A stretch of DNA of 37,197 bases. Source: Singulisphaera sp. GP187 (GTDB taxonomy: Bacteria; Planctomycetota; Phycisphaerae; Phycisphaerales; SM1A02). The DNA lies in assembly GCA_945888705.1 (NCBI GenBank), contig CAMDAQ010000012.1, forward strand, positions 1 to 37,197, written 5' to 3'. Under the pieces are notes generated by a model. The model did no database searches and was not told where the DNA came from. It saw nothing but the letters and a program-made list of their open reading frames with translations. This document shows, piece after piece, positions 22,425 through 30,151 of this stretch; within the stretch, counting starts at the first letter, position 1, and each line of letters starts with the position of its first letter. The translations under genes and the position numbers were made by a program.

Positions 22425-23600
22425 GTGCAGCGACTGGTCTGTCTGCTCATCTTCCTGTCGGCTTTGCCCGACGCGATGGTCGTGCCGGTCCTGAAGGACC
22501 TCTGCGTGGACCGCTACGGCGTCAGTCGCACCGAGGCGCAGGCGTTCCTCTTGGTCAATCTGCTTGGTGCCGCCGTGGCCATCGGTGTGGTCGCGCGGCT
22601 GCAGCGCTCGGTTGAACCGGTTCGGCTGCTCATGGCGGCTTCGGTGCTCGATGCGCTGCTCATCGCCTGTCTCTGGCTGCCGCTCGGCTGGCCGGGCACG
22701 ATGGCTGTTCGCGCGCTCGAGGGGGTCCCCGATGCGATCACCTTCGGTGTCCTCATGCAACTGCTCGGGCGCTCGGTCTGGGGTTCCGTGGCCGGCAGGC
22801 TCGGCTTGGGCTCGATGGTGCTGTTGGGTGGCGTGGGCTGTGGCATGGCCATCGGTGGTTTGGCCGCGAAGCTCATGGGCCCGGGGGCCGAGCGAGTGGT
22901 CTTCGTGCTCGGTGCAGGCAGCTCAGCGCTTGTCGCCGTGCTGGCGGCCATCTCGCGGGGAGGGTTGGTCGGGCGCGTCGATGCGACGCCGCTGCCGATG
23001 GCGAAGGATCGCGATGGCACCGCCGCTTCCGATCGAGTTCGCACCGTCCCCGCGTGGGTCGTGCTCGCGATGGCGTTCGTCGATCGCGCGACCGGTGGTG
23101 TGCTCACGGGAACGCTGAGCCTCTTCCTGGCTGGCTTCTTCGCCTACGACACCAGTGAACGAGGTTGGATGGTCGGCCTGCCGCTCCTGGCCATGGCGGT
23201 CGGTGCGTGGCCCGCGGGGCTCGTGGCGCAGCGGGTGGGCACGCTGCGACTGCGTCAGTGGGCCGGTGGGATCTATGCGATGGCATTGGCAGCTGTGCCG
23301 TTTGTGGGCGATGCGCAGCCGGTCCTCGTGAGCGTGCTCGCCGTGCTGGGTCTGGCGGGTGCAGCACTGCTGCCAACCAGCCTCACGCTCGAGCACGCCG
23401 TGAATCGCGGCGCCGTCGGCTTCACGGCCTTCGCCACCAGCGGCGGCGTGGGCTACGCGAGCGGTGCGGTGATCCCGGTGATGGTGCTCGGCGTCGCTGG
23501 CGACGAGGCGTCGAGCTACCAAGGCATCATCGTGGGCTTTGCGTTGCTGCACGCCGCAGTCACGTGTGCTGCCGTGGCAACGGCTCGATGGCAGGAGTGA
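22425..23600 (+). CDS. Major facilitator superfamily (MFS)-like transporter
   Basis: A 391-residue integral membrane protein with about 11-12 hydrophobic helices. The first ([21 protein letters not shown]) begins right at the N-terminus, and a hydrophilic loop near 180-210 ([25 protein letters not shown]) divides two six-helix halves, as in MFS carriers. Short motifs such as [21 protein letters not shown] near 105-125 and [16 protein letters not shown] correspond to the conserved MFS loops between helices, but the classic GxxxD-R/K-x-G-R/K-R/K motif is weak. The substrate cannot be inferred. GTG at 22425 was taken as start, because it directly precedes the first helix and lies 6 bases after a TACCGT element. 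It is divergent from the CoA-transferase gene. Confidence 0.72.
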   Translation: MQRLVCLLIFLSALPDAMVVPVLKDLCVDRYGVSRTEAQAFLLVNLLGAAVAIGVVARLQRSVEPVRLLMAASVLDALLIACLWLPLGWPGTMAVRALEGVPDAITFGVLMQLLGRSVWGSVAGRLGLGSMVLLGGVGCGMAIGGLAAKLMGPGAERVVFVLGAGSSALVAVLAAISRGGLVGRVDATPLPMAKDRDGTAASDRVRTVPAWVVLAMAFVDRATGGVLTGTLSLFLAGFFAYDTSERGWMVGLPLLAMAVGAWPAGLVAQRVGTLRLRQWAGGIYAMALAAVPFVGDAQPVLVSVLAVLGLAGAALLPTSLTLEHAVNRGAVGFTAFATSGGVGYASGAVIPVMVLGVAGDEASSYQGIIVGFALLHAAVTCAAVATARWQE

Positions 23601-23662
23601 CGCAGGAAAGCCGAGTTCGATGGTCCCAGCGCTCGGGCCCCAGCCCTCGAGTCCCGGTCATT

Positions 23663-23707
23663 GAGCCCATGTCGTAGTGCGCAACCACTGGGCTCGGTCC
23701 TTGGACC
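23663..23707. terminator. Inverted repeats between convergent MFS and sigma-factor genes
   Basis: GAGCCCA (23663-23669) pairs with TGGGCTC (23689-23695). Immediately after, GGTCC (23696-23700) and GGACC (23703-23707) form a second small hairpin. They lie in the 122-base gap between two convergent stop codons. No T-tract follows, so function as a bidirectional terminator is likely from position rather than sequence. Confidence 0.35.
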
Positions 23708-23722
23708 CCAGTCGTTTCGCGG

Positions 23723-24733
23723 TCAGTTCAGCGCAAGCGATTCGCTCTCGGTGGCAACTCCGTGTCGCCGTTCGGCACGATCCATGTAGGCGCTGCGCAG
23801 CTTCTCGAGCGCACGGATCTGGATCTGACGTACGCGCTCCTTGGTCACGCCGAGGCTCGCACCGATCTGCTCAAGCGTGGGCAGGGCGCTGGCGATGGGC
23901 GCGTTGAGCCCGAAGCGGCACGCGATGACTTCACGCTCAAGGTCGGTCAGATCGGCCTGGTTCGACTCGAGCAGCCAGCCGACTTCCGAGGCGCACTCGC
24001 GCTCGTGCTCGGCGCGAACGATGCCCGGGTGATCGCCCCGCTCCATCGCCGGGTCGAACTCGGTGGGGAAGCGCTGGCGGTGCTTGCTCTGCTTGATGCC
24101 GTGCCGGCTGAACGCCTTCAGGATGGCGCGGCAGGCATAGGTGCTGAACTTGAAGCCACGGCCGCAGTCGAACTTGTCGACCGCCCGCATGAGCGCCATG
24201 TTGCCCTCGCTGATCAGGTCGGCGAACTCGATGTCGGCGTTGCGCACGCGCTTGGCCATGGCGAGCACGAGGCCGAGGTTGATCTCGGCGATCTGGTCAC
24301 GAAGGCGCGCGGCCGCGTGGGCCCAGTGCAACACTTCGCGAGCTTCGCGGGTTTCCAGGGTCTGGCCTCGTTGCGCCTTCTGGATCCGAGCGACGCGGTA
24401 GCGCGCATAGTTGAACTGCATGAAGAGCACGCGCTCCTGCGCGCCGGTCAGCAGCAGGGAATCATTGCCGCGGACTGAGGCGCGCTCCTCGTGCATGAGC
24501 GGGCAGTACCAGTCGACCTTGGGGCGGCGGATCGAGGGGGCGTCCGTGAAGATCTTCCGTTCGGCGTTGGAGCGGGCGAACTCGGGCGCTGGCATGAAAT
24601 CCATGGCTTCGGCCATGACTGAGGCGACCAGCTCGGCGTCCTGCGGACCCAGCGCGCGACGGGCGGCCGTCGACAGTGGGCAGGGCAGGAAGGTGGGCTT
24701 GCGAACTGCCGGTGCTGCTGAGCGCTGTGGCAT
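23723..24733 (-). CDS. Sigma-70 family RNA polymerase sigma factor (RpoD/RpoS-like, group 2 type)
   Basis: A 336-residue sigma factor. Region 2 (about 149-212) has 'INLGLVLAMAKRV', then DLISEGNMALMRAVDKFDCGRGFKFSTYACRAILKAFSRH, the RNA polymerase and -10 binding segment (typical 'G-x-x-x-L-x-x-A-V-D-K-F-D-x-x-x-G-x-x-F-S-T-Y-A'). Region 4 (about 262-315) has LEREVIACRFGL and LEQIGASLGVTKERVRQIQIRALEKLR, the -35 binding helix-turn-helix. Region 3 is short, and region 1.1 is replaced by a 100-residue N-terminus of unknown type (FLPCPLSTAARRALGPQ...). This makes it smaller than RpoD. GGAGG lies 5 bases before the ATG at 24733. The upstream region has repeated GGTTTCAA. It follows ndk in the same direction. 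Confidence 0.9.
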   Translation of the reverse strand: MPQRSAAPAVRKPTFLPCPLSTAARRALGPQDAELVASVMAEAMDFMPAPEFARSNAERKIFTDAPSIRRPKVDWYCPLMHEERASVRGNDSLLLTGAQERVLFMQFNYARYRVARIQKAQRGQTLETREAREVLHWAHAAARLRDQIAEINLGLVLAMAKRVRNADIEFADLISEGNMALMRAVDKFDCGRGFKFSTYACRAILKAFSRHGIKQSKHRQRFPTEFDPAMERGDHPGIVRAEHERECASEVGWLLESNQADLTDLEREVIACRFGLNAPIASALPTLEQIGASLGVTKERVRQIQIRALEKLRSAYMDRAERRHGVATESESLALN

Positions 24734-24758
24734 GGGGGCCTCCGAGGGTCTTCTCAGT

Positions 24759-24811
24759 GGTTTCAACCGCGACTGAAACATACTTCGCAGTACGCCAGCT
24801 AGCGGTTTCAA
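24759..24811 (-). repeat. GGTTTCAA repeats upstream of the sigma factor
   Basis: GGTTTCAA occurs at 24759-24766 and again at 24804-24811 (45 bases apart), and the inverted 6-mer TGAAAC lies at 24774-24779. GTTTCA (24760-24765) and TGAAAC make a short dyad with 8 bases between. They lie 26-78 bases upstream of the sigma start, a place where an operator could act. There are too few copies for a CRISPR. Confidence 0.35.
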
Positions 24812-24914
24812 GGTTCGTGCAAGGTCTTGGTTTTTTGTGTCCTATAACCATTCTGACTCCGCCCACCCGGCCCGGCAGGCCTCTGCGACGCAGCGCCGAC
24901 CCCGCGCGCCGGGT

Positions 24915-24970
24915 CCACAACGACACCGCGGCGCCCTGCGCACCGGACCCAGAACGACAACGCGGCGCCC
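24915..24970. repeat. Duplicated 22-base segment downstream of ndk
   Basis: A segment at 24915-24936 recurs at 24949-24970 with two mismatches; both copies contain AACGAC and CGCGGCGCCC. The second copy supplies the left arm of the hairpin at 24961-24987, so the repeat may be a duplicated terminator arm. Confidence 0.5.
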
Positions 24971-24987
24971 CCAAGAGGAGCGCCGCG
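24961..24987 (-). terminator. ndk: Hairpin downstream of ndk
   Basis: CGCGGCGC (24961-24968) pairs perfectly with GCGCCGCG (24980-24987) around an 11-base loop. In the ndk direction the stem is followed by TTGTCGTT, a loosely T-rich stretch. It is 36 bases after the ndk stop, so an intrinsic terminator is likely. Confidence 0.55.
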
Positions 24988-25023
24988 GTCGATGGTGTGC
25001 TGCGATGGGCCCTCAGGCCCGCG

Positions 25024-25494
25024 TCACTCAGGCTTGCCGCCCGAGGCGTCGTAGATCCAGGTCTCGCCCGCACGCGGGAACTCGATCACTTCGCCGGCCT
25101 TGAAGAAGATGCCCAACTCGCGGGCGGCGGCTTCGGGACCGTCCGAGCCGTGGATGAGGTTGAAGCTGTTCGAGACCCCGAAGTCACCGCGGATCGTGCC
25201 GGGGTTGGCCTTCGAGCCGAACGTGGCACCCATCATGTTCCGGCAGATGGTGATGGCACCGATGCCGCGCACAGCCAGGACCACGACCGGGCTGCTGGTC
25301 ATGAATCGGACGAGGCCGGGGTAGAACGGCTTGCTGGCGTGATCCTTGTAGTGGGTCGCTGCAAGGTCCTGCGAGATCTGCATCAGCTTCATGCCGACGA
25401 TTTGCAGGCCCTTCTCCTCGAAGCGGGTGATGATGCGGCCGCAGAGTCCGCGCTGGACGGCATCGGGCTTCAGGATGATCAGGGTGGTTTCCAT
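25024..25494 (-). CDS. ndk: Nucleoside diphosphate kinase
   Basis: A 156-residue Ndk, which transfers the gamma phosphate between nucleoside triphosphates and diphosphates through a phosphohistidine. The start METTLIILKPDAVQRGL holds the conserved Lys9-Pro-Asp and substrate residues. The active-site motif NLIHGSD has His115, and GLVRFMTSSPVVVLAV and RGDFG are typical. It is about 10-15 residues longer than usual, with a short extension at the C-terminus (WIYDASGGKPE) that is still normal for the family. AAGGAG lies 6 bases before the ATG at 25494. A TTGGCC/TACCAT promoter with a 17-base spacer was found 31 bases upstream of the start. Single gene, divergent from top6B. Confidence 0.97.
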   Translation of the reverse strand: METTLIILKPDAVQRGLCGRIITRFEEKGLQIVGMKLMQISQDLAATHYKDHASKPFYPGLVRFMTSSPVVVLAVRGIGAITICRNMMGATFGSKANPGTIRGDFGVSNSFNLIHGSDGPEAAARELGIFFKAGEVIEFPRAGETWIYDASGGKPE

Positions 25495-25525
25495 GGTGTG
25501 CTCCTTGGGTGGAATTGGGGCGGGA

Positions 25526-25554
25526 ATGGTAGCGGTTTCCGTGGGCCGGGCCAA
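25526..25554 (-). promoter_or_regulatory. ndk: Promoter of ndk
   Basis: On the minus strand TTGGCC (25549-25554), a 17-base spacer and TACCAT (25526-25531) form a sigma-70-like promoter. The start codon is 31 bases downstream of the -10, with a good Shine-Dalgarno between. The -10 context CGCTACCAT is identical to that in front of rpsO. Confidence 0.55.
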
Positions 25555-25589
25555 CCGGGTGCCGAGTCATCGGATCGGTCGCCGGTCGC

Positions 25590-25595
25590 TAGGAT
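25590..25595 (+). promoter_or_regulatory. Weak candidate -10 for the top6BA pair
   Basis: TAGGAT, preceded by CGC, resembles the CTACCAT-type elements in this window (4 of 6 TATAAT matches). It lies 61 bases before the top6B start. No -35 at the usual distance resembles TTGACA. Confidence 0.2.
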
Positions 25596-25656
25596 CCAAG
25601 AGCGCCCGTTGGTTCGGGCCGCTGGGCACGGATGCCGCACGAAGGCGAGATGGAGC

Positions 25657-27765
25657 ATGGAAGCCGTGAGCGAAACCACCGCAAAGCGTCGCAAGGGAGC
25701 CACCGCCGAGGAGATGGCCACGCGCCAGCGTGACATCTCGGTCAGTGAGTTCTTCGCCAAGAATCGCCATCTCCTGGGCTTCGACAATCCTCGCAAAGCG
25801 CTGCTGACCGCGGTCAAGGAAGCCGTTGACAACAGCCTCGATGCCTGCGAGGAAGCGGGCATCCTGCCCGAGATCGCCGTCATCATCGAGGACCTGCAGC
25901 CGGATCGCCCGGCCACGGCGAAGAGCTCGCGCTACCGCCTCACCGTCGTCGACAACGGTCCCGGCATCGTGCGCAAGCAGGTCGAGAACATCTTCGGCCG
26001 CCTGCTCTACGGCTCGAAGTTCCACCGCTTGAAGATGAGCCGCGGCCAGCAGGGGATCGGCATCAGCGCCGCCGGCATGTACGGCCTCATCACCACTGGC
26101 CGTCCGATGGTGATCCACACCAAGCCCAAGGCGGGCAGCGCCGCTCACCACATCGAGCTGGCGATGAACACGAAGACCAACCGCGCCGAGGTCACGACCG
26201 ACGACGAGGTCAAGGACTTCCCGCCGACGCGCCTGGCCACGATCACGCAGGGCACGAGGGCGCTCGTCGCCGAGGGCGGCTTCCTCTCGCCCGAGACGTT
26301 CCGCACGGGCACCAGCGTGAGCATCGAGCTCGAAGGCCGCTACCAGCGCGGCCGCGGCAGCGTCGATGAGTTCCTCGAACTCACGGCGATCGCGAATCCG
26401 CACGCACGGATCACCTTCGTGGCCCCATCGCGCGATGCCGGCAGTGACGACGATGCCTCGGTGCTTGCGCATGCCGAGGCAAGCGCTGCCACCAAGGCCA
26501 CCGCAACGACCGAGACCGGCGGTGTCGTGATCTACCCGCGCGGCGTGCAGGAACTTCCGCCGGAAACGCGTGAGATCCAGCCCCATCCCAAGGGCATCGA
26601 GCTCGGCATCCTGCTGCAGATGCTCAAGGACTACGAGGCCACCGAGAAGGGCAGCCTGTTCACCTTCCTTCAGGAGCGTTTCTGCCGCGTCAGCAGCGCG
26701 ACTGCTGCACAGATGTGCAGGGCCGCGGGCGCCACGAGCCGCACGCGCGCCGGCGATGTCGAGGCGCCGCAGGCCGAGAAGCTCTTCCAGTTCTTCCAGG
26801 AGGTCAAGCTTCCGCCGCCGCCGACGGACTGCCTTGCGCCGATCGGCGTGCGCCAGCTGCTTGCCGGCTTGCTCAAGGGCGTGCGCGCCGAGTTCTACGC
26901 AGCCAGCAGCCGCAGCGCCGAGGTCTATCGCGGCCGTCCCTTCCAGATCGAGGCCGCCATCGCCTTCGGCGGCGATCTCCCCGCCGATGAGCCCGCGCGC
27001 GTGATCCGCTTCGCCAACCGCGTGCCGCTGCTCTTCCAGCAGAGTGCGTGCAGTTCCTTCAAGGCCGTGCTCGAGACGGGCTGGAAGAACTACAACCTGC
27101 AGCAGCCGCGTGGCAGCCTGCCGTCGGGCCCGCTGGTGATCATGCTGCACATGGCCAGCGTCTGGGTGCCCTTCACGAGCGAGAGCAAGGAAGCGATCGC
27201 CGACTACGACGAGATCCGCAAGGAGATGAAGCTCGCGCTCATGGAGTGCGGCCGCAAGCTCGGCACGTATCTCAACAAGCGTGCCAAGATGCGCCGCGAA
27301 GGCGAGCGGCGCGATGTCTTCGAGCGCTACATCGGCGAGATCTCCAAGGCCATCGGCGCGATCACCGGCGAGGATGCCAAGCGGCTCTACGACGCGCTGC
27401 ACGTGCAGGCCAAGCGCAAGACCGCCGTGGCCGACCAGCAGCTCGATGAGGACGGCAAGGTCCTGCATGAGCAGGAGGAGCTCGACGACGACGGCGTGCT
27501 CATCGTGCCAGCGGCGATGTCGGATGCCGGAGCCGACGCGCCCGTTGCCGTTGCCGCGCCTGAACGAGCCGCGCCCCCTGCGCGCGCCAAGGCCAGGCCG
27601 CCCGCGGCTGCCGCGCCCAAGCCGGCGTCGCGATCCGCTGCGCCGTCACCCAAGCCGCCTGCGAAGCAAGCGACAAAGCCCGCACCTGCCGCTGCGTCCA
27701 AGCCCGTCGCGCCAAAGCCGCCTGCGCCCCGCCGTCCGTCGCAGGATGGACCGACCCTCTTCTGA
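25657..27765 (+). CDS. top6B: DNA topoisomerase VI subunit B
   Basis: A 702-residue type IIB topoisomerase ATPase subunit. The GHKL ATP-binding fold shows the N box KEAVDNSLDACEEAG (Glu55, Asn59), the G1 box VVDNGPGI (97-104), and the G2 lid RGQQGIGISAAGMYG (129-143). An H2TH-like segment (RVSSATAAQMCRAAG) and a transducer domain with PLLFQQSACSSFKAVLETGWKNY, which includes the switch-lysine region, follow. Compared with archaeal Top6B there is an Ala/Asp/Thr-rich insert near 265-290 and a Pro/Ala/Lys-rich C-terminal tail of about 90 residues instead of an extra folded domain. The ATG at 25657 was chosen, with weak GGAG support; the frame is open upstream but that part is antisense to ndk. 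It precedes top6A by 18 bases. Confidence 0.95.
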   Translation: MEAVSETTAKRRKGATAEEMATRQRDISVSEFFAKNRHLLGFDNPRKALLTAVKEAVDNSLDACEEAGILPEIAVIIEDLQPDRPATAKSSRYRLTVVDNGPGIVRKQVENIFGRLLYGSKFHRLKMSRGQQGIGISAAGMYGLITTGRPMVIHTKPKAGSAAHHIELAMNTKTNRAEVTTDDEVKDFPPTRLATITQGTRALVAEGGFLSPETFRTGTSVSIELEGRYQRGRGSVDEFLELTAIANPHARITFVAPSRDAGSDDDASVLAHAEASAATKATATTETGGVVIYPRGVQELPPETREIQPHPKGIELGILLQMLKDYEATEKGSLFTFLQERFCRVSSATAAQMCRAAGATSRTRAGDVEAPQAEKLFQFFQEVKLPPPPTDCLAPIGVRQLLAGLLKGVRAEFYAASSRSAEVYRGRPFQIEAAIAFGGDLPADEPARVIRFANRVPLLFQQSACSSFKAVLETGWKNYNLQQPRGSLPSGPLVIMLHMASVWVPFTSESKEAIADYDEIRKEMKLALMECGRKLGTYLNKRAKMRREGERRDVFERYIGEISKAIGAITGEDAKRLYDALHVQAKRKTAVADQQLDEDGKVLHEQEELDDDGVLIVPAAMSDAGADAPVAVAAPERAAPPARAKARPPAAAAPKPASRSAAPSPKPPAKQATKPAPAAASKPVAPKPPAPRRPSQDGPTLF

Positions 27766-27783
27766 TCCAGCACGAGCACCACC

Positions 27784-28905
27784 ATGGCCAAGAAGACCAA
27801 CCAATCCATCGCCGAGCGTGACGCCCGGACCCAGAAGAAGATCGTCGAGCTCGCGCAGGCCATCTCGAAGATGACCCTCTCGGGCCGCGAGCCGCAACTG
27901 TCGATCCCCACCCGCACGAAGAGCAACACCGTGTGGAACCGCAAGAAGGGAATCCTCGAGATGGGTGACGGCACGGCCGACCGCCCGCTCTTCGACCTGA
28001 AGACCGCGAAGCAGTTCATGCAGACCATGCTGCATGCCAGCACGATCAAGGACCTGATCGAGGCCGGCAAGACCAGCAGCCTCCGTGGCGTCTTCTACAA
28101 GGCCAAGCACACCGTGGCCGGCACGAAGGAGAACACCTTCGACACGCAGGACGAGAGCGACCCGATCCTCGAGGACCTCGAGGTCGCGCTCGCAGCCCTG
28201 CGCGAGGAGCTGCACGTCTTCGCCGAGAACCGTGGCTCGATGGTCGGCAACATCACGATCGTCGACAAGGGCGACGAGATCGATTGCCGACGCATGGGAT
28301 CGGGCGGCTACGCGCTCCCGTCGATCGTCGAGCCTGACGTGATCCAGTTCAAGAAGTGCGAGGCGAAGTTCATCCTCCACGTCGAGAAGGGCACGGTCTG
28401 GAACCGCTTCAACGAGGACCGCTTCTGGGAGAAGCACAACTGCATCCTCACGCACGGCGCGGGCCAGCCTCCGCGTGGTTGCCGCAGGCTGCTGCAGCGG
28501 CTGAACCAGGAGCTCGGCCTGCCCATCATCTGCGTGCTCGACAACGATCCGTGGGGGCATTACATCTACAGCGTGATCAAGCAGGGCTCGATCTCGCTCG
28601 CCTTCGAAAGCACGCGCCTGGCGATCCCCCAGGCGAAGTTCCTGGGCATCCGCGCCAAGGACTTCCGCCAGTGCGGCCTCGACGATGCCGTGAAGATCGA
28701 CCTGACGGACAACGACATCAAGCGCGCCCGCGAGATCGCCGCCTACCCGTGGTTCGAGGGTCACAAGGGCTGGCAGAAGGAGATCCAGGCCATGCTCGAC
28801 AACGGCTTCAAGATGGAAGTCGAGTCGCTGATCACGAAGGACATCTCCTACGTCAGCGAGGTCTACGTCCCCGAGCGGCTGAAGGCGAAGGACTGGCTCG
28901 ACTGA
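27784..28905 (+). CDS. top6A: DNA topoisomerase VI subunit A
   Basis: A 373-residue DNA-cleaving subunit, homologous to Spo11. The 5Y-CAP domain holds the catalytic Tyr105 in TSSLRGVFYKAKHT; this Tyr attaches to the 5' end of the cut DNA. The Toprim domain has HVEKGTVWNRF (Glu201, metal) and VLDNDPWGHYIYSVI (Asp253 and Asp255), the residues that bind magnesium. All key catalytic positions are present, so the enzyme should be active. It lies 18 bases after top6B in the same direction (B then A, the order common in archaea). The ATG at 27784 has no clear Shine-Dalgarno, so it probably depends on translational coupling. Its stop lies inside a 12-base palindrome shared with the opposing gene. Confidence 0.95.
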   Translation: MAKKTNQSIAERDARTQKKIVELAQAISKMTLSGREPQLSIPTRTKSNTVWNRKKGILEMGDGTADRPLFDLKTAKQFMQTMLHASTIKDLIEAGKTSSLRGVFYKAKHTVAGTKENTFDTQDESDPILEDLEVALAALREELHVFAENRGSMVGNITIVDKGDEIDCRRMGSGGYALPSIVEPDVIQFKKCEAKFILHVEKGTVWNRFNEDRFWEKHNCILTHGAGQPPRGCRRLLQRLNQELGLPIICVLDNDPWGHYIYSVIKQGSISLAFESTRLAIPQAKFLGIRAKDFRQCGLDDAVKIDLTDNDIKRAREIAAYPWFEGHKGWQKEIQAMLDNGFKMEVESLITKDISYVSEVYVPERLKAKDWLD

Positions 28906-28909
28906 GCGC

Positions 28910-29764
28910 TCAGCCCGTGCTGGGCAGTTCGATCGTGAAGTCGCTGCCGCGCCCGGGTTCGCTGTGCACGCGGATGTCGCCGCCGTGCTCGCGCGCGATG
29001 CGGCGCGCCACCGGCAACCCAAGCCCCGTGCCGCCGGTCTTCGTCGTCACATAGGGCAGGAAGATGCCGTCGATGCGGTCGGCTGGGATGCCGGGACCGG
29101 TGTCGATCACGTGCAGCCGTGCCCGGCCGCCGTCCTCCTCGATGCGCAGCATGAGTTCGTGCTGTCCGCCATCGGTGCGCGGTGCGCTGCCCATGGCCTG
29201 CATGGCGTTGAGCATCAAGTTCAGCGCCGCTTGCTTGAGCAATCCACGATCGGCATCGACCGCCACACGCTGCTCAGGGGGCGGCGAGAGCAGCAGTCGG
29301 ATGCCGGATTGGGCGGCCTGCGCGTGCAGGAAGTCGACGAGGTCCACCGCCACCTCGCGCAGGTCGAGTCGCTCTCGATCGACCTTCATGCGCCCCGCGT
29401 ACTGCAGGAAGTCCGTGAGGATGTCTCGCAGCCGATCGGTCTCGCGGACGAGCGCGTCCACCCGACGGACCATGCCGGCAGACTGATCGGCCTCGAGCGG
29501 GGCGTCGAGGATGTCCTCGCGCAGCAGTTGCGCATTGAGCACGACCGTCGAGAGGGGATTCTTGATCTCGTGCGCGAGGCCGCTCGACATCGTGCCGAGT
29601 TCGGCGAGCTGCTGTGCCTCGACTGCACGACGCTCTGCCGCCCGCGCGCGTTCCTCGCGCTCGGCCAGTCGAGCTCGTTGGATCCACCACGCCGCCACCG
29701 ATGCCAAAGCAGCGCCCGCGGTGAACGCGAGTGCTGCTGGAACGATCATGGATTGGTCGGGCAT
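28910..29764 (-). CDS. Orphan sensor histidine kinase, short
   Basis: A 284-residue histidine kinase. It has one N-terminal transmembrane helix (MIVPAALAFTAGAALASVAAWWI, about 6-28), then a coiled-coil of charged helix (about 30-57), and no sensor domain. The dimerisation and phosphoacceptor motif GLAHEIKNPLSTV has His65. The ATPase domain shows the N box NLMLNAMQAM (Asn186), G1 DTGPGIP (221-227), the F box (IFLPYVTTK) and G2 GGTGLGLPVAR (244-254). It resembles NtrB/ZraS-type kinases. There is no response regulator near it. The start was taken as ATG 29764, with GGGA 6 bases upstream; the in-frame ATG at 29788 is possible. The end is convergent with top6A. Confidence 0.9.
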   Translation of the reverse strand: MPDQSMIVPAALAFTAGAALASVAAWWIQRARLAEREERARAAERRAVEAQQLAELGTMSSGLAHEIKNPLSTVVLNAQLLREDILDAPLEADQSAGMVRRVDALVRETDRLRDILTDFLQYAGRMKVDRERLDLREVAVDLVDFLHAQAAQSGIRLLLSPPPEQRVAVDADRGLLKQAALNLMLNAMQAMGSAPRTDGGQHELMLRIEEDGGRARLHVIDTGPGIPADRIDGIFLPYVTTKTGGTGLGLPVARRIAREHGGDIRVHSEPGRGSDFTIELPSTG

Positions 29765-29805
29765 GGCCGATCCCGCATGGGCGGGCATCTGTCGGTCGCC
29801 GTGGC

Positions 29806-29831
29806 GCGGGCACAGGGCCCGTGGCGCCCGC
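29806..29831 (-). terminator. Hairpin directly after the cold-shock gene
   Basis: GCGGGC (29806-29811) pairs with GCCCGC (29826-29831), extended by an inner CAC/GTG pairing with a small bulge. It starts at the base next to the stop codon of the cold-shock gene. It has no T-tract. Termination is inferred from position. Confidence 0.4.
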
Positions 29832-30083
29832 TCACGCCTGCGGCGTGGTCACGCGCGCAGCGCTTCGGGCGAAGGTCGCTGACCAGCCCTTGGCGCCGCA
29901 GTTGGCGGAGTAGGTGACCTTCTCACCGTCCTTGAAGGTCCGGAAGCCGGTCTCCTGGTCGATCACCGTGAAGTGGACGAAGATGTCCTGGCCCTGCGGC
30001 CCGATGATGAAGCCGAACCCCTTGCGGGCGTCGAACCACTTGATGGTTCCCTCAGCGTTCTCGATCTTCTGGGTGTCGGTCAT
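29832..30083 (-). CDS. CspA-family cold-shock protein
   Basis: An 83-residue single-domain RNA/DNA-binding protein. It shows the cold-shock signatures EGTIKWFDARKGFGFI (RNP1, about 11-26) and DIFVHF (RNP2), followed by TVIDQETGFRTFKDGEKVTY. After the core, a short C-terminal segment (CGAKGWSATFARSAARVTTPQA) is somewhat longer than usual (CspA is about 70 residues). Start ATG 30083, with AAAGG 6 bases upstream. It is likely to act as an RNA chaperone. The 170-base gap to pnp holds a terminator-like hairpin and a possible promoter (TTGCGC/GAGAAT), which points to separate transcription. Confidence 0.93.
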   Translation of the reverse strand: MTDTQKIENAEGTIKWFDARKGFGFIIGPQGQDIFVHFTVIDQETGFRTFKDGEKVTYSANCGAKGWSATFARSAARVTTPQA

Positions 30084-30151
30084 GTGCTGCCTTTGCTCGT
30101 TTCTGGATTGCGGGCGGGTGGCCCCCGCGGACCACGGATCCCACGGGGGGG

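Larger units (their letters stand above)
24734..25023. other. Intergenic region between ndk and the sigma-factor gene
   Basis: This 290-base gap contains no gene. It carries the sigma gene's Shine-Dalgarno (24739-24743), copies of GGTTTCAA at 24759-24766 and 24804-24811, the inverted copy TGAAAC at 24774-24779, a T-rich stretch near 24826-24840 with an adjoining TATAAC (24843-24848), and near ndk a duplicated GC-rich segment with a hairpin. The sigma gene must have its promoter here; none could be fixed with confidence. Confidence 0.6.

Noticed and set aside
24759-24811. GGTTTCAA repeats considered as a CRISPR
   Set aside because: Only two short direct copies, no array and no cas genes.
25567-27468. 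Minus-strand open frame of 633 codons opposite top6B
   Set aside because: Shadow of top6B, whose GHKL motifs are certain.
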